Of a stretch of 64,000 nucleotides of DNA, positions 36,277-52,878 are shown one piece after another. Both the position numbers and the translations under genes were made by a program. Each line of letters opens with the position of its first letter. Positions within the stretch are counted from its first letter, which is position 1. The stretch comes from Phragmites australis (lineage: Eukaryota > Streptophyta > Magnoliopsida > Poales > Poaceae), in NCBI RefSeq assembly GCF_958298935.1, contig NC_084933.1:29970334-30034333 (forward strand). Direction: 5' to 3'. The notes under the pieces are model-generated. The model was not told the DNA's origin and made no database searches. It saw only the letters and a list, made by a program, of their open reading frames with translations.

Positions 36277-37996
36277 ACCAGCATCGGCCCGTTACGAATT
36301 GGGATCACATGGTTCGCTCACCGGTCGCAAAGCAGTCCCCCGAAGCGAACGTGCCTCCAGGAGCAGAGCTGAGCATAGCAGTATGTCCACAGGAAAAGAC
36401 AAGCGAATCTGCTCGCCGGATAGGGTTTCCGCTAATAAAATGTGACGCGTCCATGTCAGACTGTCAGTTGTGGCCTCCTGTTCTCTTCAGACGAACGCTC
36501 CATCTGCTACACGACTACCGTTCGAGTAAACTCTCTTCCTCTGAATTACACACACACTAGCAGTATTCAAATACACGCAAGATGGATAGGAAAATGACCA
36601 TAGGGAATCTCTATTAAGCATGATTGGTACTATTGCATATTTGCGTCGGCGGTTGCTTCGGTTTTCTGTTTGACAAACATTATGATTGGATAATTCATTG
36701 GTGCCGCAAACGCAACTCTGATTAAGCACAGAGGGAACAGAAGTGAGAAATGAATCAGGGCTGCATGCAAAATCTGGTACTGGCCCAAATTTACGACAGG
36801 GCTGGCATGTTATTTTAGTTAACATGTCGCTACCCCATACCAAGCCCATAAAACTTGATATCTCCGTGACCAACAGCTTAACAGGAGACAAGACAGGTCT
36901 GATAAAAGAAAACTTCATGAGCTTGACCTCGTTGTCTCGAGCCCCCCATAGTACAGTCTGACACCACACTCTAATCAGAAAGCAAATATTAATGAGATGC
37001 CTCGGCTTTAGAATACAAGCTAACGTGGAAACGCGTACTGCCAAGCATACAACGAATCTGCATAAGCACACAGAAAGATACAGTTTTGGAATTGCCTTCT
37101 AAGTACTAGACATGGGCCAGATCAGAGTGGTTAAATGGTTGGTTATCAGCCTGGTTCTGATAAGCTCAACCTTCAGTCCTGAAGGCCGTTTGTTCGTCTG
37201 AATATTTAAATTGGCTTGTTCACCGATCATAGGAAGTGATGCCATGCATTAGTGATCGCTAGCTCTAACACCAACTCCCAGTGCATGGTACCAGAACAGG
37301 CCTTTCAGCTTGTTCCGGCCTCTTTAGCAACGAGTCATTGTATATTTTCTGTTGGCATAGGCTCTCCTGCCATCTTGATATCATAAGATGTATGCAGTAT
37401 GATATTGAAGAAGACAAGCAATCCCACAGACTTGATGCATCCACCCACAACATACCGGCACGAGAAACCCTGAGGCATGGTGTGGTCAGGCCAGGCCATG
37501 CCCATTGTGTGGTAAGCTTTCGGGTTCAGACAACAGACAACATTGATCGGTTCAGTCGACTGATAGACCGGCATTGTGTGGGCTGCCTGCAGTGTGCTTG
37601 GGTGATGGGTCCTCTTCAGTTTGCCAGATCTAGTAGGGACCTAACGGGAGCAAGAAAATAAAAAGGCCTACAGCCAATAGCCAAGCTTTCGGGTTGCCCG
37701 TGCCCCTACCTAATGATTGTACGCTAGCTCACATGTGACGTTATGGTCCACAAAGTAAAGCTCATTGTGCTGATAGTGCTCCAGTTTTGGCATGTTTGCA
37801 AAGTGATGCATAGATATTAATCGTGCTTACGTCCAACTTCTTTGTGAACTAAACGAACCTCCTTGCAAGTTTTCTAAGGGCCAAAGTTGCAAATATGTCG
37901 AACTCCAGGCGCCATGGTGCATTTCGTCCTGCAACCGTCACCGATTTATACCCAGGAAAGCCATACGGAGGGAGCCTGCTCTTCTCTTGTTAAGTT
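36277..37996. other. Intergenic upstream of the secreted-peptide gene
   Basis: A 194-codon minus ORF (36487-37071) is unrecognised. ATTTATA at 37944-37950 could be the TATA box of the peptide gene, about 130 bp before its ATG. Confidence 0.35.
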
Positions 37997-38045
37997 TCCT
38001 CCATCAACCCTCTCAAAAAAAAAAAAAAAAATCTCCTCCATCAAC
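37997..38045. repeat. Poly(A) insertion flanked by a 12-bp direct repeat
   Basis: TCCTCCATCAAC occurs at 37997-38008 and again at 38034-38045, on either side of CCTCTC and a run of 17 A. This is the layout left by a very short retrotransposed tail. It lies in the 5' leader of the peptide gene. Confidence 0.65.
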
Positions 38046-38075
38046 AACCGTCGCCACCATTGCCAATACACCACC

Positions 38076-38604
38076 ATGAAGAAGCTACTCTGTTTAGTAC
38101 TTGTCTCAAGCCTTCTTCTAGTCACTCTTGCAGGTGCTGCTTCGTATCCTTTACCTTCCCCCCTCAGCAGGCAGCAAGCACAAGTTCTAGGTCGCAAAGG
38201 CAGAGAACTAGGCCAGTTAGGATACCATTACCAGCATGAAGGCAAGCAGAAGCAGCAGCCTGAGGTTAGTCCACACGTCGCCAAGAACTTGTTGACGTTT
38301 CATTTGGTTATCCGCGAAGAAAAAATCAGTACCTGAAGCCTGAATCTAGTAGCTGTCTGCCTGCCTCTATACAGCATTTTCTTTTGTTCAGTTGACATCT
38401 TCAGCAATATACACTATACAGGAAGAGAACTTGACGGTTCATGTTCAGGAAGCGGCCATGGAAGTGAAGAAATCTGCGGAGACGAAGGCCGGTTGGGCGG
38501 ACCAGGGTGTGGACGCCAAGGAAGGACTGATCTACAGCGCGGACTACAGCGGGGTGGCCATGCATGCTGGCTCTCCGCCCAAGCACAAGCACTCCAAACC
38601 ATAG
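38076..38604 (+). CDS. Secreted peptide precursor with Asp-Tyr (sulfation-type) motif
   Basis: Two exons, 38076-38264 and 38392-38604, join in phase 0 (CCTGAG|GTTAGT ... TTGTTCAG|TTG) to give 133 residues. The ATG at 38076 (context CCACCATGA) is preferred because a signal peptide follows at once: MKKLLCLVLVSSLLLVTLAG, with cleavage likely near AASYP. The middle is charged and variable. The end reads LIYSADYSGVAMHAGSPP followed by KHKHSKP-stop. A C-terminal Asp-Tyr in acidic surroundings followed by Pro-Pro and basic/His residues is the style of tyrosine-sulfated growth peptides (RGF/GLV/CLEL or PSY type). It does not fit the strict RGF ending (PP-x-HN), so the family is uncertain. Likely an extracellular signal; receptor unknown. 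Confidence 0.75.
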
Positions 38605-39443
38605 GGCAGAAGTTCGTGTACAACCTTATATAGCTAATTATGTTCTTATCCTGTCCCTTTATCATGGAATTGTACCACTGCCGTCCTTGTAAAATAGGCT
38701 TTCTGTTCGCTAAAAAAATGGCTTTCTCTTGCTGTGTCTCTGCCCTTGCATCTCACTGGTAGGTGCAGGCGCAGATATGTCACGAGGCCACAATGGAACA
38801 TCAGCCAATGAGCTGATCTGCATGTATATATAGTAACGGCAATTGATCATGCGCCAAACCGGGTCTCAAGTGCTGCGCCTGCGTCTGGACTCCACAGAGG
38901 CGTAGCCGGCAGCGGCAGGGGAGAATCAGATCGCTCTCATCCGTGGCCGTCGTGCCGGGCGCAACCGCGTCTAGCGGCACATGGCACCGCGTATAACGTA
39001 TAGTGGCCTGGCACCGCACCGTCGCCCCTGAACATGCCGCCTTCCTCCCGGTAATCAGAACTCAGAAAAGCTATGTTTCGAGGAGAGGGCGAACGCCAAA
39101 GTGGATTTAGGACGAAAGTGTGTCAAAACTTTCACCGACGCATTTCCGCATGTGGTGTGGTTTCAGTCAAAACACACGTTCGGACTGACGCATAACTGAA
39201 GGGCCACAGTAACCGAATGTATTTTACTGTCCGTCATTTTCACTCCCAAATGCAGTCAAGTACAGACCAAGACAAAATGTGATGTTGAAGCAAAAGGTAA
39301 CCGATGAACCAAAGACAACGTGGACCCACAAACTGTAAATCTGTACAGAATGGCGCCGAACAGAATCACAAGATCCAGACCGATGGACAATAGTCAATTT
39401 TGTTGTGGATGGATTTATTCGCCTGAACGATTCTTTATGTCTT
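38605..39443. other. Intergenic between the peptide gene and glutamine synthetase
   Basis: Includes the 3' UTR of the peptide gene and of the converging glutamine synthetase gene. Nothing else was recognised. Confidence 0.4.
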
Positions 39444-43771
<4,328 letters not shown>

Positions 43772-43840
43772 CTTCCGCCCTTCCTTCCACTCGAAACCTT
43801 CAACAAAGCAATCAGCGCATCATCATCAGCAACGAACACA

Positions 43841-43923
43841 CGCATCAATCCAAATGCAGCAGAGAAGAGAGAGCATCGCATCAATCCAAATGCAGCAGAG
43901 AAGAGAGAGCATCGCATCAACTC
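43841..43923. repeat. 36-bp tandem repeat in the GS2 leader
   Basis: Copies start at 43841 and 43877 (CGCATCAATCCAAATGCAGC...), and a third partial copy starts at 43913. A donor-like CACAG|GTGAGT on the minus strand at 43926/43925 suggests the array sits in an intron of the 5' leader. Confidence 0.85.
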
Positions 43924-43995
43924 ACCTGTGCAGCGACGAGACGACAGGAGGCGAGATTGAGAAGGGGGCGGTCTCGGGATTAAGGGGGCGGGGCG

Positions 43996-44003
43996 TATAA
44001 ATA
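43996..44003 (-). promoter_or_regulatory. Probable TATA box of GS2
   Basis: TATTTATA on the minus strand, about 225 bp upstream of the ATG and about 70 bp upstream of the leader donor site. Spacing fits a transcription start near 43965-43970. Confidence 0.5.
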
Positions 44004-45240
44004 TTTAGTATATCTAGTGGCCGCGGCGGCGGCAGCATCTGGCTTTTGCTGAGGGGATAGGGCTCCGCCGGCTGTGGGTGGACGAGATTTCTGGCCCTTG
44101 GGCGCATCGGAGGCAGCAGCAGAACACAACGCCATGACACCAGCCGCGCCCGCGCGAGCGCACACACAAATCCGGATAAAATTCCACATGTTTTCATGGA
44201 TATTTTAGGTGCCGTGCGGCTCTCCTTGTCACGTCCGCCTCCTGGCGCAGGCCGGCAGTCGGGCGAGGTGACCTCCAAGCGCAGCGACCTGCGGATCCAC
44301 CAGGCGGGCGTTGATTGGATTGACCCGCATTGTAATTTGTAAACACAGTATGCGGAAACATCTGATGTCTGACCAGGCGGCAATAATTGGAGGCGGTAGG
44401 CCATGTACAACGCCTACACGTGGCCAGACGTTTCTCGGCGGTTGCTGATTTTGTATGCAGTGGTGGGAAGGAAATTCTATTTTATAAAAAACTCTTTTCT
44501 GTGTATGTTATATGTTTTTCTTCTTTCTCTCGATTATATGTGATAGTCGTTAAATTATAAAAGTATAATATGAATTAGAATATTATAAAGATCTTTTGGT
44601 AAAAAATCTTATAGAATTTCCTTTTACCGTGACAGAGCTTACAACCGACGCTTGTGATTGCGTCGCTGCTCGGGGAGGCGCTCGACGCTTAGCGAAATCA
44701 CCGTTTCTTAGCGTGGAAGGAAACAGTTTCAGCATGGTGATTAGCATATAAATTAGACATGCGCCATTGAAGGCTAAGACTCTTATACCGATGCTTCATG
44801 GTTCTCCTCCAACGTCTATTTAAGCGGCTTGGAATCGTCATTATCTGCTTGCTGGCGTTGGAGCAGCTAGCGCCCAAACGCCCCTTGATTCGATCCGAGC
44901 TGGCAGGTGTCGGGGACGGTCAATTGTATTCGGTTCCATGGCATCCATTTGCTGAGATCAGATCAAGATGTACTTTTGGAGATCTTTTGTATAGATTCAG
45001 GAAGTAGTGTTTCTTTACTGACAATATGAGAATAATGAATTCAAGTAAGACTGAAGAAACATGCAGGGCTGGACAGCACAAGACAATGTGCTGAATTCAT
45101 ACGCTGTATGCCAATAACCTGCCCCGATTGAGATGTGGTGGTACAAGTGTCCAATTAGGTTCTTGTCGCTACGAAAAATGACTAGCCAACCACTACAAAA
45201 AAAACGTACCTGTAGCCTGTAGGGGGGAATTCTCCACTAC
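44004..45240. other. Intergenic, GS2 promoter and 3' flank of the JmjC gene
   Basis: A GC-rich part (44010-44330) upstream of GS2 holds ORF shadows only. The rest is mixed sequence without a recognisable gene. Confidence 0.4.
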
Positions 45241-48200
45241 TCAACTCACACGTGCCCCGTGCAACGCCAACATTCCCCTCGTGTACTGATTCCTAGTTGC
45301 TCTATACATCTGAAGCAATGTTTCAAAGCTCAGGCAAGCGTCCTCGTACAAAACGCACCTACAAAACCTAGACTTGAAGCCTGTGAAGCCAGCCAAGGCT
45401 TGCTCCGGGTCAGAGCTGAACGCCACAAGAAGCTCTTTAAGGGCTTCCAAAACATTGCAGAAATCGATTCTGTCGTCTGCATCTTTGTGCTGTGGCAAGT
45501 GTCGAAGCCAGCTCATCCATTGAAAGTTTTCATCGTTTCCTTCTTTCACTGACAACTCAATGCACTTCAATGCTTCCTCAAAGCTGCAGTTATGGTCAAT
45601 CTTCCTGATTATGTCATCAAAAATTGATCTTTGTCTGCTTCTAAGAGCCTTCAAGTGAGTTGTACAGGAATTGGATGACGGAAGCTTTGCTGCAACCATG
45701 CATGCCTTCCTGAAAGTAGGATCGGTGTCCGAGACCAACCTGATGGCAACATGCAACAGAAGAGCAAATAATGAAGTTTCTTCTTTCGCCATGGACTTGG
45801 ACTTAACTAATCGAGAGCCTCCAAACTTATGCTTCTCTGTCCAGCAATGAAGGGCAATATGTGCAAATCCTTCCCACCTGCGACAAGATGTAATATTAAG
45901 AAACAAAAATACTAGACATGCAAGGCAACGATTTTACTTATACACAGAGAATACTTACTCAAAGGGTGGCTCGACCTCAATAGCAAGGGTCAAATGGAGT
46001 GAGTAATCAGCGTATGCATTCCTCTGAGATCCACCAACATCAGTGTGAGCCTCGTGAACATAACCTCTAGGAATGTACATCATGTCTCCTTCAAGTAAAA
46101 CCTCCAATCTTCTGCTGCTATCATCTAAAATGCCATCTAAAGAGTCGAAAGGTTCATATAGTCTAGGCAAAATTGGCTTTGGATTAGGCCAAATCGTCCA
46201 CTTCTTGCAACCAAGTAGTTGCCAAACAAGTACACAATGATCATCATAGTGACGGGCTAGGCCCTGAGATCTTGCAGGTGAGAAGTATATGTTGGCTCCT
46301 ACAGAAGGTTGGCCAAATAGATCAGCCAGAGCAGAAGCTATAGTGGCAACCTTCTCAGAGCGGAACTCCATGCCACGCAAGGCAACTGAATAACCATTCT
46401 TAAATGCATCCTTACATTTTTCAATGAACACAGATTCATCCAGGAAGACTGTTCCATCATCGAAGAAATGCTCCTCCATACCACATCCTCTTGAGGTTTG
46501 GTCACTTGGGTCTCGTGTTCTCACAAGTCTTACATCTTGCCTATGCTTTACAGCATCACCCAAGGAATCATGAACCTCATGGAGAAATGAATATATGTTA
46601 AGTTCATCGGAAGCAATAGCAGGGCATGAAACAAGTCCCTTAATAAATGACTCGATGATAGCATCAGGTGTTGTTCCAAGATTAAAAGCATTATGCAAAG
46701 CAGCGAACACAGGATCCTTGTCTAGATTGTTTTGTTCCCTCCTGTACAGATGAGGCGACTCTTCCCAGTAGGTCTGGACAAAATTTTCAAAGTCGGACAC
46801 CGTTTGTCCAAAAATGCTTTGCCTGACTGCATCCAGCTCCAGGTTGGGTGGATGAGCAAAATCCATTGAAAGCCTAAAAATAGCTTCCGATATATCAGAT
46901 TCTCTACTTTGAAGTTGATTCTTCCAGTTGTTGCAGTCAGTTGATGATCTTGAGAGTCGAACTTTCTTCCAGATTTTATACAACAAAGACTGAACGTTCC
47001 TTACTAGCTCCTGTTGCAGACACTGCAGATTATCAACTTTACAAGAATTAACCGTGAGCACCACTGTGTCAATGATCAAGTACAAGATTTTATTTGCTTT
47101 TGTAGCTCTTCCTGGGCACTCGGTGCTTCTGCTATCGACAACTCCATAAATAGATTCCACCTGAGAGAATAAATACCTACAGGAAGTCAATTTCACGTTT
47201 ACACCTGCTGAAGAGATTCAGAAAGTACAAACAGAGAGCATCGCTTTCATTAATTAAAACAGACTGTGATGCTTGCCTTCTAGTTATAAAGTAAAAGGCT
47301 ATCTTTACCATATGTTGTCATGTTGATATAACATGCACTTGAAATTCACCGTGGGTACTTTAGGATATAACATATGGCTTAAGTCGCTCTTGTTAATAAA
47401 AAGGGTTTTCTTAACCTTTCATAGTCTAGTTGAACTTAGATATAACCGCCCATAGGAAAATCCGCAAGTAGCTGAGCACAAAATCAGGGTTCTAGCAGAC
47501 AAATCAAAACTTTTTGTTTAATTTGGGAGACAGAATCATATCAACACTAAGCAAAATGTGCTTTGACCTGCAATACAACTAAGTGCATGGGATACAGATG
47601 CTTACAATATCCTCGCCAGAACAGGGGAGTTTGCAAGATGCTCCCGGCCAACTGAAGACGCCGAGAGGTCCATTATAGCATTGCAGGCAGCCTCGGCAAC
47701 TCGCCGACTCCTACTCCCCAGCGCCCGCGCCAAGCCGTTGGCGATGCCGCCGTCAGACGCCAGCATCTCGCCGGCCTCCATGGACCGCAGGGCCGCCGCA
47801 CCCAGCACCTCGCAGCTTAGAGCGGCAACAGAACAACAGCTGCGACGCACATTGCATTGCACAATGAGAATGTTACAGGCGAACGAATCAGTAGGGTAGG
47901 GTTGCAAGGAAAACAAGCGCCAGGAGGGCGTTTCTGCAAATTGCGGGGGGTGGAGTTTGTCCTGTGCCTACCTGGAGGAAAGCAGGAGGGGGAGGAGCGC
48001 GACGAGGGAGTCCGGAAGAGGAGAGAGCGGCGGCTGCGAGCGGGATAACACGCGGCGCAGTAGGTAGGCAGCGAGCGCGGCCGGGGAGCCGGAGGTGCTG
48101 TTTTGGCCGGTGGTTCGGGCGGAGGCGGAGGTGGCGGCTAGAAGGATGGGGAAGACGTGGAGGTCGAAGGAGGCGGCGGAGGGCGAGGCGGCATCGGCGG

Positions 48201-48267
48201 CCGCTTCATCGCCGCGTTTCTTCCTCTTCCTCTTCTCCCCGTCCCGATTTTTGGCGCTCGGGTGCAT
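45241..48267 (-). CDS. JmjC ribosomal oxygenase, NO66/MINA type, with N-terminal ARM-like region
   Basis: Four exons, 48267-47972, 47839-47606, 47176-45959 and 45877-45241, join in frame to 794 residues. The N terminus has a basic patch (KRKRKKR, nuclear signal) followed by an armadillo-like helical segment (ALGSRSRRVAEAACNAIMDL). The JmjC cupin follows: HYDDHCVLVWQLLGCKKW gives iron ligands His about 486 and Asp about 488 with Lys about 502 for 2-oxoglutarate, and GDMMYIPRGYVHEAH gives the second His about 551. The C-terminal part matches the winged-helix side of NO66 proteins. Animal and bacterial relatives hydroxylate a histidine on a ribosomal protein (NO66 on uL2) in the nucleolus; the same is inferred. 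The histone demethylase label often attached to this family is less certain. No lesion seen. Confidence 0.9.
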
Positions 48268-50679
48268 CTCGCGTTGGTTTCGGTTAGCGGCGGCGGTCGA
48301 GCGAGGCCGCGAGGGAGCGGTGGGAGGGAGACTCGTGCTTGTGCAGTTAGGCTCGTTTGGATTTTAGGTTAGGAGATGTGGGATAGGAAAATGAGGACTT
48401 GAAATTCAATCCTATTTATTTATCTGTCTTTCAGTTTTTATCATAACTATCTATTCATTTTCTTTTTCCTATTTCACCCTTCTTTTCCCATTGCCAAACG
48501 TCGCTAGGGTGTGTTTGAAGACGGGAAGCACGAAAATACGTGTTGCCTTAACCGTTGACGAACCCGAGGTGGGACTTTGCCTCTTTTGGGGGAAAGTCGA
48601 AGGTTTTTTAAAGTAATGTATTTATAGAAAATTGTGTGATGTTATTAATATCTACCGTCACTTTAGTTACAAGGTCGATCTATTTATAGTCTGTACTTAA
48701 GCACTTCAAGTTATATTTTACAATGTTGTCCTCCTGACTGCTACATTTCTAACATATTCAAGAGTATTTTGGTACAATCTCTAGCACATTAGTATATTTA
48801 CAACTTGACCCTCCTCCTCTATATGGGCTCCGGCGGACACTGCGCCTTCGACTGAGCTTCCGAAGGTCCATTGCAGACGGGACCTTCGTCTGGCTTTGTC
48901 ATAGCATTGCTAGCTAGACTTTGGTCTTCGTCTGAAAGCCCGCTAGAAGCTTCGCCTATCATGATACTCGGTGTCACGAGTTGGCATCCAGTTTACTCTC
49001 GGAGGCATGAGTCGCTTGCTTAAAGAGTATGTTTGTCCTTTATTTTCTGAAATACACAACTACATCATTCGTCGATAAACAATATTTACCAAAGATCTTA
49101 GACTTACTGTCCAAAGCGGGCGTATGATACCATTCCCTAACACCAGCCAAAACGAAAGATATGAATGGGCTTATATATACTAATCATGATCACAAGATGC
49201 ATGGCATGTACTTAAATCATTCAGAGTAGATTATTAGGAACGCAAGTTTTGTATTTTTGTTATTGAGTTGATCTAAAATTTTAAAAAATAAAATATAGAT
49301 GCACTCTCACTTAATTAAATAAAAAATCAAATAGTGACTTAGAGCTACTCATTAAATTTTCACTTATATCTCTATAGGTCACACTGAGCATAATTTAAAA
49401 GACAAGTTGCACTAAAATAGTCTGAATTAACAACTTGAGTATATCTTAGCGCATCAAAGATGGGGGAGTTGAGCTTTGACTTAGACACTAAACTAGTACT
49501 AAATTTGTAATACTTTAGCGACCATACTGTAATGTGATGGAATATTGCACAGTTCAATTCACTGTAGTGCGTGTTTTCTATGCTTGCTTTTCCAAAGAGT
49601 TGGAGAAATTATATGCAGTGAGCACGCCACACCAACCCCGACGCCTTGGGCGTCAAGAATGCTTTTGGTCGCTTTTGCAGTTTCCTGGTAGTATATATGA
49701 AGACATCAATGTAGCCGTGCCCTGCAGGGAACCACTATGCAAACCCATCTCTGAGCAGTGAACGCTCTGTGAAATCGTATCTGCTTGTCCCAATCATGCT
49801 TCTTGTTGGCTCTTCTCCTGAAGCCGCTGTTCTTCCCGTTTCTTGTTCTGGTTTCCTATATGCGCATGTGTCTCCGGGTGTTTTGCTGCTTCTTTTTTCC
49901 TCTCTAAATTTCCATTTGCCACTATCACTTTTGTGTGACTTTGGAGAACAGTGATGGAAACAACGATGGCTCGCTCGCCGAACCGAACATGGCATCTCAT
50001 ATGCCTTGATGATCCTAGTCGTATGTGTACTGAGTTCTCCATGCTCACCACTTATTTCTGCCCTTTTTCGCTACGAGTATGATACATTGTTCTTGACTCT
50101 GCAATCTCCATAGTCTTCCCCTCTCCATTTTGACATTTTCTTATCTGCCATCAACACGTGTGCTTTCTATTGATCATCCTTAAGCAAATTCTTGCTAGGA
50201 CTAGACATTTTTTTTCCTCGTTCTTGGAGCTCGAAGAGATTTGAAAGTTTTTTTTTTTGAAAGATTAGAGATCTGAAAGTTGTTCTTTCAGTTTCCCCTG
50301 GTAGGATTTCGCTCCCTTTTCGAACCAGTGTCTCGTACTTTTTCTGCTTTCTGTGTGGAAATCGAACAGATATCAACAATCGTTATGCGATCACCGAGAC
50401 GCTCGGCACACTCCGATCGAACCAAGGTGTCTTATGCCACCAAACCAAACACCCATGGCTACTTTTCTTCGAGCCTTTTTTATAATTTTTTGGACGTACA
50501 AAAAATTATAAATTGGAAGGTACTAAAATTTGATATTCGGTACCAAATTTCGGTGTCTCTAAAGGTATGATTTAATGGTATCTCCCAACAACGGTAAAAA
50601 CACTGTTTCTTTTCGGTACCCAATCTCAATTGAGACAACTCAGAACCAACATAGAGATTTTTTTTTAAGCTTATCTTAA
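48268..50679. other. Intergenic; promoter of the JmjC gene and old repeats
   Basis: 48840-49020 has TTCGAC/CTTCG-rich text typical of grass retroelement remnants. Short ORFs at 49372-50379 are unrecognised. No gene can be supported. Confidence 0.35.
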
Positions 50680-50910
50680 TCTAAATTCTCTGAAATGAGT
50701 GATTATCTGAGAAAAATAATTATGTGACTAACAGTAATTCTCTAAAGTAATTTTTACGAAAACAATGATTTTGTGTGGGAAAATCAGAAGAAACTATTTT
50801 TTTTCCAGCTATTAGCATATAATTTATTTAAAAAATCACTCTCACATATTTCATTCTTGAAACTAAAAACTAAAATATATTATTTAACACAGCTCCCAAT
50901 TTCACTTAAA
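50680..50910. repeat. Dispersed AT-rich repeat, copy 2
   Basis: Resembles 16130-16340, with GAAGAAACTATTTTTTTTCC, a CACATATTTCATTC block and AAACTAAAAACTAAAA in the same order. Probably a non-autonomous element. Confidence 0.5.
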
Positions 50911-51324
50911 AAACTACTTTAAAACTCTACTAAACATGCTCATACTAACCACTAACAATATGAATCCAAGATGCTGCAGAGGCCCAGCAAAGCTCAAAAC
51001 GTGGCGTTGTTTGCCGGTGTGTCATATAAGCTCAAAGCTCAACACGAGCGCCGGCGCTGTGTGCACGGCGGTTGCATGCCAGCGCAGGGGAAATGCCTGC
51101 AATGCTAGTGTAGGAGTAGGACACACACAACCGAAACGACCGCTAGACTCGATCAGATCACCAGTCCCCGCCGATGCATAAGCACAGTTGCACGCGGCCC
51201 ACTCGGCTGCGGAGCTAGGAATTTTTTATTTTTTAAATAAAAAATAAAAAATATACGTCTGTTTTCAAAACTCGCATCTATAGACTACTGTGGCCCAACT
51301 GTTGCACTTCCAACATAAAAATAT

Positions 51325-51655
51325 TGTATTTTATTACTCTCAAAATTCAAAACATTATAAAAATAGTTATAAAAGATTTAAAATAATATATGGTGCAGAG
51401 GATGCTATGATCTAGCTCTTCAAAAAATTGACGACAAAATTATGATATGTACAATAAGAAATAAAAAAGACCAATTTGTTCATAGTAAAAAAGATAGTAT
51501 AATAAAATTTATCTTTTTTTTTCTTATTTATAATTAATTGTTTGAGTTGAAATTATTTAGAGAGCTAGATTATACCATCCTCTACACTTCTGACTATTTT
51601 AATAGTGTTTTGATTTTTCAAAATAGAAACATATTTTTCTAATTTAAGAAATATA
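51325..51655. mobile_element. Foldback MITE, copy 2
   Basis: The left arm (TTTTATTACTCTCAAAATTC, AAAACATTATAAAAATAG, GATGCTATGATCTAGCTCTT) is mirrored by the right arm (GAGAGCTAGATTATACCATC, CTATTTTAATAGTGTTTTG). It belongs to the same family as 27940-28180 but has a longer AT-rich loop. Confidence 0.7.
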
Positions 51656-51779
51656 AAATAAAAAAGTTCGAAGCCTGGGAGGCCGCGGTGACTGCCACAC
51701 AGCTCGTTTTTTTTTTTTTACAATGCAGGTTAGATGTATAACTTATATATACACCACAGGTTTTAAGTAGGTCTATTTT

Positions 51780-52878
51780 TGGCAAATTGACATCCCAAAA
51801 GGTGAACTTCAATTATTTTCACTAAAATTTTGGCTTCGACAATTTTCCACTAAAAACAATGTCATCATTGATTATTTATCATTTTACCCTATTTAATTAG
51901 TTTTGATTTTCATTTATCCATTTAGACGATGCCAAATTACTATTGTACCCATATTCCATTCAGGCCAGGCTGCTCGGCGGAGCCCGCAGATATCACCCTC
52001 CCCCAATGGCAGCGTCACGTACCCAGTGGCCGCGTTCATGCTGAGTGCCGGCGCATCACTATCCCAGCACGAGAGCCCCTCGCCATGGACAGCGCGCCCG
52101 CACGCCATGACCATGTCGTAGCTCCCGCCTCGTGGAACACCAGCCACGGCCTCGTCCACACGATTGCCATCATAGCAACGTATCGACGTCACGCCAATGG
52201 ACCCTCCACAATGACGCACACGAACCCGTCCCCCACCGCCATGGCAATGAACTGGAGTCCGACGGGCACGACTAGCCCACACCACCACCAGAAGTGGAGC
52301 TCCCCACCTGCCAACACCCCACAAACGCGGTACCCACCAAAGGACAACACCTAGAGCGATGGGGCGAGGTACACCCTCTTGGACCTGTTGCCGCTGTTCT
52401 TGGATAAATCCCACCACCGCATGTCGATAGCATCGGCGTGCACTCCTGAGGGCCCCACGACGCAGAGGAAGTCCTCCCCGCCAACGAGCACGGAGAAGGG
52501 GTGCGACGACGGGTATGTCTCTTGCCGCATGTGGTCCCCTCCGATCGCAGTGCAGTTGAGGTCCACCAGCAGCTGCGACACCGTGGAAAGCAACAGCCCA
52601 CACACTATGGTCGTAGCATCCGCCTTGGCCAGGGCGAAGCCCGAGAGTGTGGACGCCACAATGGACCTCCACCTGGCGAATAGGAACATGACAAGAAGGG
52701 ATACAATAGTTATTTGGCATGGCTTGAATGGATATATGAAAATAAAAAAGCAATTAAACAGAATAAAATGGCAAATAATTAATAATGACATAGTTTTTAG
52801 TGACAATTTATCGAAGCTAAAATTTTAAGTGGCAAATAACCGAAGCCCATCTTTAACTATATCAATTTTATCTTTTTT
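51780..52878. mobile_element. Long-TIR element carrying a gene fragment (Pack-MULE-like)
   Basis: About 160-180 bp at the left end is repeated in inverse at the right end: TTCACTAAAATTTTGGCTTC against the inverse of the right end, then CACTAAAAAC-ATGTCAT, TTTAATTAG/TTTAATTGC, TTTTCATTTATCCATT/TTTTCATATATCCATT and TTACTATTGTA. The GC-rich core between them is a piece of a plant gene. Long TIRs around a captured exon are the Pack-MULE plan. Outer limits and a 9-bp target duplication could not be fixed, so both ends are approximate. Confidence 0.7.
51962..52690 (-). pseudogene. Captured receptor-kinase ectodomain fragment (CRINKLY4-related, RCC1-like)
   Basis: Minus-strand frames read STLSGFALAKADATTIVCGL, NCTAIGGD, QETYPSSHPFSVLVGGEDFL, CVVGPSGVHADA, MRWWDLSKNSGNRSKRVYL and, after a stop, GGYRVCGVLAGGELHFW and AVGDGFVCVIVEGPL. 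The repeated pattern of Gly-x-x-Phe-x-Cys-x-(V/I) and W-D blocks resembles the RCC1-like ectodomain of CR4-related receptor kinases. At least one in-frame stop and frame changes exist, and there is no kinase domain, so it is a fragment. Confidence 0.6.

Noticed and set aside
36487..37071. 194-codon minus ORF
   Set aside because: Cys-rich random-looking translation without recognisable family; kept only as part of an intergenic entry.
37110..37200. tRNA-like text (GAGTGGTTAAATGG)
   Set aside because: No cloverleaf can be formed with a proper T-arm and acceptor stem.
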